Position numbers and translations under genes: made by a program. From Opisthocomus hoazin (taxonomy: Eukaryota > Chordata > Aves > Opisthocomiformes > Opisthocomidae), in NCBI RefSeq assembly GCF_030867145.1, contig NC_134440.1, positions 1,488,001 to 1,552,000 on the forward strand: DNA of 64,000 nucleotides, in the 5' to 3' direction. Positions 22,901 through 32,109 of the stretch are shown piece by piece. Each line of letters opens with the position of its first letter. Position 1 is the stretch's first letter. Under the pieces are notes generated by a model. It searched no databases, was not told the origin of the DNA, and saw nothing but the letters and a program-made list of their open reading frames with translations.

Positions 22901-25900
22901 AGATCTTGAGGAGGAGCCCTATGGAGGTACTTTTTTTAAACACACATCCCCCACCCCCCAATTAGCTGCACAAAGCTCCCACTGTCCATGCAGAAGTAGC
23001 TGATGATTCAGGAATCCCAGGTGGGAGAGAACAGAGCCCATCTTTGTCCACAGCCACCAATAAAGGGGGGCAGATGGGCACACCAGCCACCACACAGCAC
23101 CTGGGGGGCTGCTTGAAAGGCTCGTCCCCACACAGGGGCTGAGCCAGCCGAGGAGGTTTTCCAGACCCCAGTGAGGAGCTGCCCACACGGGAGGGCCATG
23201 GTGCCTTGCTGCCCCGCAGCAGGACCGGCACCCCCCCACCCCCCCACCCCACCCCTGAGCCAGAGCCAAGGGACTCACCTCTTGCGAAAGGTAGGGCAGA
23301 ACCTGCGCACAAATCCCATTTAGCCTCTTGACGATTTCAGCCTAGAAGGTGGGAAGAACAGAGAGGAAAGGTATCAGGCAGCTCGGGACTGACCACCCTC
23401 AGCACCGGCTGCCCCACCTTCCCCTTCCGCAGGCAGCGCCCAGGTCCCCACACAGCCCTCAGAAAACACACTCCCCTCGGAAAGACACTGGCAGTGTCCC
23501 GGTGCCACGGGGGGTCACCTCGCCCCCAAGGCCCCTCCCTACATAGGGACTGCAAAGAGCAAGTTTGCCACCTTCTCTCCCCTCTCCGTGTCTCCAATAT
23601 TCATTTAACGAGGTCAGGAGCAACCAGAGAGGAAACTCATTGCAGACCCAGGTGGGGATGTGTTGAATCATGTTCACCGTGCAGACACGGACCCCCGCTG
23701 TGTGCCGGGGGCTGTGCTCAGCCTCCTCGGACCCCCCTCCCCAGAGAAGGGTTTGCCCGGTGCCAGCCTCCCCGCAGCCAAGCTGCGGGACCCAGGCTAT
23801 GCAGGGAGACCACAGGGACTGGGCAGGTTCCTCACTAGCCTCTGACAAGCAGGTGACAATTTTTGGGGTGTTAAATGCTTTTCTCCTGGAAGAGAGGAAA
23901 GGTACCAGCCCTTTGCAGATCACTCTCCAGCGGAGTCAAAAGAAATACAGAGCCAAGCATGCACCAAAACCTGCCAAGGGGGCCCCACCAGCACCACAGG
24001 GGAGCGGACTAGGCTGGGGGACAATTCATGGGACAGCAGCGAGGATTTGTGGCTCACACCCTTTACCAAGGTGCAGGTTTTCCCGGTGAAGACAGTCTCA
24101 TGGGCTTACAAATGAGGGTGATGGGATCGGAGGCCCCAGGTGCCCTTGTGGGGAGCACAGTTGTGCTAAGAGGCTTATAACTGAGCCACAACACACAGAT
24201 GACTTTCTGACTGGAAGCCAGACAGAGTCAGGCTCAGAGGAGGCTCATGTTGTTAACAGCACAGGTAATTAGCCACTGGGGGTAATTAACAACTTAACCC
24301 CCAGTGAGGGTAATGAACAGACTTATCCAGGCTGCACCAGAGTCTCCATCACAAGGAGGCTCTCTTGGAAGGTCTGCAGTCGCGTTACCCAACCACAGCC
24401 CAGGAGTGCTCTCTGGCCTGACTGTAGCAAGAGTCCGGTGTGGCAAAGGCGTTTTCCACGTCGGGGTGACCACGAGCCGTCCTGGGCAGTGGGGCAGGGC
24501 CAGGAACCTACCCAGGGCCTGAGAGGGACTCAGGGTTATCTCCCGCTCTGCACCCCAGGCTCAAGCCTGCTGACTGAGCCACAGCTCCACACCCTGTCTG
24601 TGCTGCCTTGTCCAGTGCTTAAATACCTGTCCAAGCCCTGGGGCAAACCAGGGTGTGCCCACAGCCCAGCACTGTGATCCTGAGAGGGGTGGGCGGGTGT
24701 CCCTGCATTTTGAAGGCAGCTCTGACATTTTACAGGCTCATGGCATTTCTAGTTCCTGAAATACCACTGAGGTGACAGAGGGCAAAGCACAGCAGACAAC
24801 CCACCCTCCCCAGGAATGAGATCACTTGGAAATGCCTTCCCCCTACCTGTTTGTGCATTTCAATATTCAGCCCGTAGGACATCTCGTAATACTGTAGAGC
24901 GGAGGAGAAAAGAACAAAAGAAATTGTAAGTCAAGTCTCCACCAAGTAAAGAGGCTCCATACAGCAGTGCTGAGAACTACTACTGCTTTCCTAGCAAGGT
25001 CTTCTACAAAAGCTGGAAGGAGAGAAGAGGCCAGCCCTAGGAAACAAAGACAGCAGGAGGCAGGCACAGACAGAGACCCTCTCCAGGTCTAAGGCAGAAG
25101 CACCAAGCCCACACACTTCCTGCCCACCCTGCTACAACCTCTCACTGCTGCAGACAGAGACCAGAGAACCTGCCGACTGGGCCCCATGCAACATCCCTCA
25201 CAGACACCTTTCAGCAGTCTGCATCAAGGTGAGAGTGACTGATGCTGCTTCAAAACTGGAAAAAGGCTCAGGGCTCCACAGACTTCAGTATCCACAGCCA
25301 AAAGAGAGGCAGCCTGACTACAAGCTTTGCCTGGCCCATATCCTAAAGCCCACGTGGCTGCTTCAGCAGCAAATGGAAGAAATCACAAGCAGGCTTCATC
25401 TAGCGAGTAACACATCCAGCTGCACACAGCTCCAGCTGTTTGGGAAGAAGCTGGGGGGGTGGGGTGTGCGAAACAAACCCCCACAAAAAAAATCCACCCA
25501 GAAAACCCCTGCACAGCAGCAACAGAGCAATCTGCTGGCAGGAGAAGCTAATTCCTGATCCCTGGAAGAAGCTGTTTTAAGGCTGATGTTTGAGAATTTA
25601 GAAATGTCTTCCCTCAGCTTGCAGGCTGCAGTCCCGATTCTTCCGAAAGGAAAGAAATATCCACATCTGCGCTCCTTTAATCCAAGAAAATGATCACTGG
25701 CACTTCGGTACCAACACCACAAATCTGAGAAGCACCCAGCTTGGTATTGCCATGATCTCTGCTCTAACACTGCTGCTGGCTCTCGAGGGTTCTTTGCATT
25801 CTGAAGACTGAGCAGGAAGCAGGAACCCGACCCCCAAGCTGCTAATTGTGACTTATTCAAAAATCGGAGCAGCTGTAGCAGCTTTGCACATTCACAGAAA

Positions 25901-28900
25901 CCCTCCTCTGCGCTTCCCGTGACTTGCTGTGGTGGGGAGCGACAGCAGCTCTGCGCAGCTCCAGCTCAGCCACACAGACGAGGCAGGAGCTGCTGCGCCT
26001 GCAAAGCCTCCAGTGCTGCGCAACGAGCAATAACCCTTCCCTTCCGCTGCCGACCCGCTGATGGTAACCTGAATCAATTCTGATGACTGTCAGCATTAAG
26101 GGAAAAAAGTATATCTCACCCACACCTGGAGATTAAAGTCTCCATGCAGGCTGCAAGGCCCAGGAGGCAATCACTTCTCAGTGATAACGGGCAGGCAGGC
26201 TTCTCCTTTGATATACAAGGCAAGCTGTGACCTCTTCTCCTTGTCCCCAGCCCCAAGCGTGCCTTGCTCCCCACAGCCTCTGCATCTGGAGTACCAGAGG
26301 ATGGAGGGGCCAGCTCCCTCATTTCTAAAGTCCTAACTCTCCTCTGAAGAGCTGCTGTATTAATTTCTTCATCTTGTCTCTTCCTTCCAGGGTAGGAGCA
26401 GCAGCTGGCAAGCAGGCACCAGCCCGTCTTTATGGACAGTATCTCAACCTCTTGTTAACTCCACAGCCTTGCCTGGCATCCCTCCCTGCTGCTACGAGGC
26501 CTCTTCCACACGTGGGAAGCCAGGCATTACCCGGCAGGCAAACCATCACCCTGCCTATGAGAACATGGCTGTTTCCTGGCGGATTTCTCTTCAGAGAGCC
26601 GTGGCTAAGCCTGCTGCCCGCAATGTGCCACCATGTCTCATGCCTTCACCAGGCACTGCCCTGGATTTGCACACTTTGTGCTGGGACACACGCCTCGGTG
26701 AGATGTGCTAGCACTTTGCACTGTGGCTGCACAAGGCTGTTGGGGTCCCGAGAATCACACAGAATCACACAGAATAGTAGGGGTTAGAAGGGACCTCTGT
26801 GGGTCATCTAGTCCAACCCTCCTGCTGAAGCAGGGTCACCCAGAGCAGGCTGCACAGGACCTTGTCCAGGCGGGGCTGGAATATCTCCAGAGAAGGAGAC
26901 TCCACAGCCTCCCTGGGCAGCCTGTTCCAGTGCTCCGTCACCCTCAGAGGGAAGAAGTTCTTCCTCATCTTCAGACGGAACTTCCTGTGCCTCAGTTTGT
27001 GCCCATTGCCCCTTGTCCTGAAGAAGGTGCAGAGGGTTTAGCTCTCGCACAGCAGCTGGTTTCTGCTTCCAACTGCCCCAGCCTTACGGGGTTTCCCAGC
27101 TTCAGGACTTCTCAGAGGACTGCTTTGTCTTTCACTGGCCATGACTCTCCCAGAGTCCCCAGACACCTCCACGCCAGCACCTTGCAGCTCCTTCTCGGGT
27201 ACATAAGAGCTGTTGCTTCCCCCAGGGCACAGGGAAGCAGGTCAAGCAGCCAGTCAGTGGCAAGGCCAAGGACCCTATCGCCACCCACCAAGCAGTCAGC
27301 CACTGGGTCCATCAGTTTTCTATGTCCAACAATCCACCTCATGCAGATAACACAAAATACTGAAAAGCCCTGCTTTCAGAGAAGCCAGCGCCAGCTTTGC
27401 CTCCACAGGGCGAAGGCTCCCCGCCGGGCAGGACCCAGGCACAGGCACCTGCTCACCGCTGGACCCCCCCCTGCCCTCGGCTGCTGGGGCCGGTCCTTAC
27501 CATGACGTAGTGACGCTGCATCTCCGATTTCTCACTGGCTAGTTTGTCACATTCCAACTTCAAGCTGAAAAGCCAGAAAACAGTAAGAAAACCACAAACA
27601 GGAGGTGAGACTTGATCACCACGGAGCAGCTGCTTCCTGCATGGCCCCATCCCGGCCAGGCTGGTTTCTCAGACACCACCATCCAGGCTCCAAGGGGTGG
27701 CTAGAGCTGGGCCACGCAGTGCTGGCACAGCAACAGAGCCTGCTCCCACCTTCCCAGCCGGAGTCCCACCAACACACACTCAGGAGGAGCAGCACAAGGC
27801 TATCAACCAGCTGGACACTGACCTCCCCCAGGCAAATCATTTCCGTGGGAAGCAGAAGGCTGGGCAGAAGCAGCAGTGGCTGCCCAGGGAGGTGTTTGCC
27901 TTTTCTCAGCTGGGGACGCCTTCTAGCTCGGGCCTGTCTGCAGCACTCCAGAGTTGTTCCAATCCAACCCCAAAACTAAAGCCAGATCCATTTCTGGAAG
28001 GTGGGGGGGAGGCCCAAGCGCAGCACATCCCTCCAGAGGAAAGGATTTTTTTTCCTCTCCCTTCAGAGAAAGGGCTGCTGCTCCCAGTATTTTATGAGAC
28101 TCCAACTCACCAGCCAAGCAACCGCAGCCTGCATCTGCCGTGGTTTTATGTTTCAAACAAGAAACAGCTTCACCTACACAAAACCTGCTTCTCCAACACA
28201 TTAAGTGCGAGGGGGTGGAGCGGGGGGGGGGTTAGCCTCCCTTCCAGGGGGCATGTTTCTTAGGCTCCCCTGCTCCCTCGCTGGCACTGCCCAGAGACAC
28301 CAGCACACCAAGACAGAGCCGCTTCCCAGCGGTTTTTCTGCCTGCTTCTGCCAGAATGACGCCAACTGCAAGGCTGCGACCCGGCCGCCCGGCAGAGCCC
28401 AGGGCGGGGAAAGGCAAACAGGGAAGCCGCAGCTGCAAGGCACCGAGGCACAAGGCCACATGCCACAACCGGCACCTTGCAGCCATAGCAGAGGGCATCA
28501 CCCAGTCGATTTAACCCAAGAGTATCACGTTTATCTCGGACGCACACACACCAAGCAGCAGGCTGTCACAAGCCAGCTTTCGGGTCAGCAGAAGTATTTC
28601 CACGTACGTGCACAGAGAAGTGGAAGCTTTTGGATTTAAGTGCTCCCTGCAGCATTCACCGTCCAAGAACAGCAGCCAGCGAGAAGAAAGGAGGAAAACT
28701 CCCAGCAAGACACGGGAGGCCTGGCAAGCCTCCGCACGGTCCTGGCCGAGCACCACTCGGAGGAAAGACCTCGGCTGGAGACGGAAGATACAGGTTTTGC
28801 TTGCTGGGCTCCCAAGCGGATGCGACTAATCCCCTACCTTGGGTCTCCTCTAGCCAAAGGTGATCCAAGCTACGCAACCGGGTCTGCTCCTCGGCATTCC

Positions 28901-29520
28901 CATCCCATCCGCGCAGCAACGCAGAAGAACCAGAGCGACTCCTGCGCGCCGTGCCGCTGCCTGCCAGCCCCGCGGCGGCTGCGGGGCAGAGCCCGGCCGG
29001 GCCCGGTGGCACCCAGGAGCACGTACCTGTGGTACTGGGCCTGCAGGAGCTGGAACTCGTCCTTGATGCGGTCGCAGGAGTCGGAGGTCGTGAACTTCAG
29101 CTGCTGCGGCAGGTGAGAGGAGCCCTTGGACAAGAGGAGACAGCGCTGGGCGCCGGCAAGGCCCCGTCCCGCCCGCGCGGCGCCCCGCGCCGGCAGCCGA
29201 GCCCCGGCAAGGGCGGGCCGGGCCCGGCGGCGACGGGGACGCGCCCAAGGTCACCCGCGGGGCCGCGGCCGCCCGGGCCCCCTTCCCAGGGCGCTGCCCC
29301 CGGCCCCGCCGCCCCTCGGCGCCGGCCGCGGGGTGGGGCGGGGCGACCCCCGCCCGCTCGCTGCCGGCGGCGGAGGGCGCGCGGTCACCTCGGCCCCGCC
29401 GGGGCCGCCACAGGGAGGCCGGGCGGCCCCCGGCCCGGCCCGCGGCCCCCGCCGCCCCCCGGTGCCCGGCCCCGCCCCGCGGCCCCGCCGTACCGAGTGC
29501 CGGCTTTGTGGAAACATCAT
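19740..29520 (-). CDS. TLE5: TLE5 (AES), short Groucho-related modulator, complete
   Basis: Seven minus-strand exons (29494-29520, 29027-29124, 27501-27564, 24847-24891, 23279-23341, 20986-21060, 19740-19961) join into one frame of 197 residues plus stop, the length recalled for human AES/TLE5. It starts MMFPQSRHS. Residues 10-124 are the Q tetramerisation domain ([16 protein letters not shown] ... [12 protein letters not shown]). Residues 125-197 are the short tail, with [22 protein letters not shown] and an acidic end DDDGDKSD. There is no WD40 domain, as expected for this gene. In known systems the protein forms mixed oligomers with full-length TLEs and dampens or redirects their repression. 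Relative to the human tail as I recall it, the end has Ala for Thr and Asp for Glu substitutions only. Introns hold CR1 copies D, E and F, all in sense orientation. TLE2 lies tandem downstream. Confidence 0.96.
20091..20447 (-). mobile_element. CR1 LINE fragment, copy D (in TLE5 intron 6)
   Basis: This is a short copy of about 357 bp, truncated at [16 protein letters not shown] small insertion (GACCCCCTGTGG near 20130) distinguishes it. A 21-nt A-run follows it at 20492. Confidence 0.94.
20492..20512 (+). repeat. A21 homopolymer in TLE5 intron 6
   Basis: A run of 21 A residues 45 bp beyond the 5' junction of CR1 copy D. CR1 elements do not carry poly(A) tails, so it is probably independent. 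Confidence 0.9.
20986..21060 (-). CDS. TLE5: TLE5 coding exon 6
   Basis: This 75-nt exon encodes [20 protein letters not shown] and NSIIR. The acceptor is CCTCCACACCAG and the donor GTACGTGG. The [12 protein letters not shown] ending is diagnostic of TLE5/AES. Confidence 0.96.
21360..22107 (-). mobile_element. CR1 LINE fragment, copy E (in TLE5 intron 5)
   Basis: This copy of about 0.75 kb has an open RT C-terminal frame from [16 protein letters not shown] to [10 protein letters not shown]. It stops at a short perfect palindrome (22106-22123) that marks its 5' junction. Confidence 0.95.
23279..23341 (-). CDS. TLE5: TLE5 coding exon 5
   Basis: This 63-nt exon encodes [20 protein letters not shown] plus E. 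The LPYLSQE variant separates it from TLE2 (IPFLTQE). The donor is GTGAGTCC and the acceptor CCTTCTAG. Confidence 0.95.
24274..24306. repeat. Inverted repeat in TLE5 intron 4
   Basis: Perfect 10-bp arms CACTGGGGGT (24274-24283) and ACCCCCAGTG (24297-24306) flank a 13-nt loop containing AATTAAC. GGTAATTA motifs occur here and just upstream. It is too short for a pre-miRNA and the function is unknown. Confidence 0.6.
24847..24891 (-). CDS. TLE5: TLE5 coding exon 4
   Basis: This 45-nt exon encodes [15 protein letters not shown], identical in protein to exon 4 of TLE2. The acceptor is GCTCTACAG and the donor GTAGGG. Confidence 0.95.
26751..27020 (-). mobile_element. CR1 LINE fragment, copy F (in TLE5 intron 3)
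   Basis: This is the shortest copy, about 270 bp, truncated at the TRGNGHKL region. Its tail repeats are expanded by two bases (CACACAGAAT units), unlike the other copies. Confidence 0.93.
27501..27564 (-). CDS. TLE5: TLE5 coding exon 3
   Basis: This 64-nt exon encodes [20 protein letters not shown] and VM. The acceptor is GGCTTTTCAG and the donor GTAAGG. Confidence 0.95.
29027..29124 (-). CDS. TLE5: TLE5 coding exon 2
   Basis: This 98-nt exon encodes [20 protein letters not shown] and the following [12 protein letters not shown]. The acceptor is CTTGTCCAAG and the donor GTACGTGC. Confidence 0.95.
29494..29520 (-). CDS. TLE5: TLE5 coding exon 1 (start codon)
   Basis: The exon encodes MMFPQSRHS and ends at a GTACGG donor. 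The first of two consecutive ATGs (29518-29520) is taken as the start, as in known TLE5 proteins. It is embedded in the CpG island. Confidence 0.94.
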
Positions 29521-30400
29521 GTCAGGCTGCGGCTCGGCCCCCGCACGGAGCGGCCCGGTGCCGCCGCCCGCTCCCGCGCCCGCCGCGGCTCCCCGCGCTG
29601 CCGCCGCCGCCGCCTTTGTCCGCGCCGGGCCCGGCCGCCCCGGCCCCGCGGCCGCCCCGCCCCGCCCGCGCTGCTCGCCCCGCGCCGCTCCCGCCGCCCC
29701 GCCGCCGGCGCCTATTGTCTAATGGCGGCTGCGACTCCGGCTCCGTCCTGCGGCTGCTCGGCACCACCTGCCGCCGCCGCCTCCCCGGGCCGGGCGGGCC
29801 CACGGCCGCTCCCGCCCCCGCCGGTCCCCGCCCCCGCCGCGCGGCGCCGGCGGCCGAAGGCACCGGCCGGGGCCCCCGCTCGGCCCCCGCAGCCCGGACC
29901 GGGCCGAGGCGCGGCCGCCCGGCTCCCCCGCCCCGCTGCCGGGCGCGGCGGGGCCGGGGCGGGCCGGGCCAGGCCTTGCCCCCGCCGGCGCCTCCTCCCC
30001 GCGCCCTGGTCCCGGCGCCTCCGGAGGGCCCCGCGCCCTCCCGCAGCCCGGGCCGCTGCAGTCCCGCGAGGCGCCTGGCCCCCGCGCCCGCCCGGTGCCG
30101 CGGCTGCCGGCTGCGCTCCCCTCGCCGCGGGCTCTGCGCGCCGCCGGGGCCGAGGCGGGACCCGAGGCCCATCCGCGGCCGCTCTCCGGGGGCCGCGGCC
30201 CGGGGCGGGAGGCCGGCCCGGCTCTGCGGGGCGAGGTGCCGTACCCGCGCGGCGGGCGCCGGGTGGCGGAGCTCGGGACAGCCCGGGCCTTGTTGCGTGG
30301 CGGGGCTGCTCCCCTCCCGCGGCTCTTGCCCGGGAGAGCCGCGGCCTGCCCGGTGCGGGCAGCTGCGTCGTTGTCACACGGGGCTGGAGGGAAGGGGAAG

Positions 30401-31560
30401 CGCTGCCGTTAGTGAAGCCGCTGCTCCGGTTGCTTGCAGGTTCTTAAGCCTGATGCGACACCGCAGGGTCGGAGCCGTGCTGGCGGTGCAGGCAACGCCG
30501 CCGTCACGCAGCTCGTTTCCACGTCCTTCCCCAAGCCGGGTAACGGGGTTTGTTTACACAGGGGGGTTGTTTTGCTTTATTTCACCCTTGCCTTTGTCTT
30601 CCCTCCTGCTCAGCAAAGGCAAGGGAATTCACCTGCCACTGCCCCCAAACAAACCTCCCATCTCCAAACAATGGAAAATTCTGCCCTGGATGCAAACTTT
30701 GGTCCTAAACCTGCTGTCTGAGGAGCAGACCCTGCAGTGCATGTCCTGGGGGATCGATTGCATCCCCGCAGAGAGGTGGGGAATTTGGCCACAGACTTTA
30801 TAGCTGGAAGGACTTTGTTGCCAGGGGACCTCTTGCAAGCCACACACGCCGAAGTGCCTGAGCCGAGGCGGGATCAGGTCCTTGGAAGCCAGCCTGAGAA
30901 TAACAGGCAGGAAGACGGCTGGCTTGTGTGAGTGCACAGGGAGCTTTTTATCAATTGCAGATGCTGCTCTCTCTCTATCTTTAAAAATCAGTATATTTTC
31001 TGATTAAAAATAAAACCCTACACGTCATGACTCCAGCCATGTGGGCTGGGCTGTTGTGGTATTTATTTTTAAAGAGAACAATACAGCAGCTGAGTTATTG
31101 TGACACCGCCTGCATATTGTGCAGTAGCTTTTTCACTTCAACATCTCCATATTAGTGAAAACTGTGACAGCTTCATGCCAAGAATTATTAATAGTGCAAG
31201 CAGGCTTTATGTCCCTGCAGAATAAGGGCTGGAAAACAGGGTAGACAGACTCCCTGGAGCGGGTCAGCGTCCTGGTCTGCTTTTTACATGCAGAGCTGCC
31301 CTAGCTTGGGCTTTGTACAAGGGCAGTGAGATGCAGTTTGTAATTGTGCAGGACACCAGACTAGATCGCCGCGGTCCGCTCGCAAAGCTAAGGCCTGCCT
31401 CCGGAGAGCTCTGCCTTCCATGGCACGCACTGGAGCAAGTCTGGAGCATCCCTCGTGCTCCCTGCCAGGCTTGTCAGCTTGCTGCCATGCGGGGTGAAGG
31501 AAGGGACAATAGAATGCAGGAGGGTTTGGCCCTCAGCTAAGCGATGAGTCAGATATCTGC
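30401..31560. other. Spacer upstream of TLE5
   Basis: GC content drops sharply after the CpG island. An AT-rich stretch with TAAAAATC and TTAAAAATAAAA lies near 30975-31015. No exon or RNA gene is recognised. Confidence 0.5.
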
Positions 31561-32109
31561 CTCATCTGGAGTACCTCATCTGGAGTACTGTGTCCAGTTC
31601 TGGGCTCCCCAGTTCAAGAAAGATGAAGAGCTACTGGAGAGAGTCCAGCGGAGGGCTACAAGGATGGTGAGGGGACTGGAGCATCTCCCCTACGAGGAGA
31701 GGTTGAGGGAACTGGGCTTGTTCAGCCTGGAGAAGAGAAGGCTGCGAGGGGACCTTATAAATGCCTACAAATATCTGCAGGGTGGGTGTCAGGAGGATGG
31801 GGCCAAGCTCTTTTCAGTGGTGCCCAGTGACAGGACAAGGGGCAATGGGCACAAACTGAGGCACAGGAAGTTCCGTCTGAACATGAGGAAGAACTTCTTC
31901 CCTCTGAGGGTGACGGAGCCCTGGCCCAGGCTGCCCAGGGAGGCTGTGGAGTCTCCTTCTCTGGGGATATTCAAGACCCGCCTGGACAAGATCCTGTGCA
32001 GCCTGCTCTGGGTGACCCTGCTTCGGCAGGAGGGTTGGACTAGATGACCCACAGAGGTCCCTTCCAACCCCTACTATTCTGTGATTCTGTGATTCTGTGA
32101 TTCTGTGAT
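31561..32109 (+). mobile_element. CR1 LINE fragment, copy G (plus strand, intergenic)
   Basis: This is the only copy on the plus strand. It runs from [20 protein letters not shown] to the tail, which has four ATTCTGTG units ending at 32109. The first 14 bases, ctcatctggagtac, are present twice in tandem (31561-31588). It lies 2 kb upstream of the TLE5 start codon, between TLE5 and GNA11. Confidence 0.95.

Larger units (their letters stand above)
28950..30400 (-). promoter_or_regulatory. TLE5: CpG island and promoter region of TLE5
   Basis: This dense CpG island spans coding exons 1-2 and about 0.9 kb upstream. At 29711-29729 the sequence CCTATTGTCT is followed by AATGGCGGC; the latter resembles a YY1 site and the former holds a SOX-like ATTGT. 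The TSS is probably between 29550 and 29800. Confidence 0.75.

Noticed and set aside
28951-30447. Very long plus-strand open frame (498 codons) over the TLE5 CpG island
   Set aside because: It is antisense to TLE5 exons 1-2, made almost wholly of Pro/Ala/Arg/Gly, and explained by stop-poor GC-rich sequence. No domain is visible.
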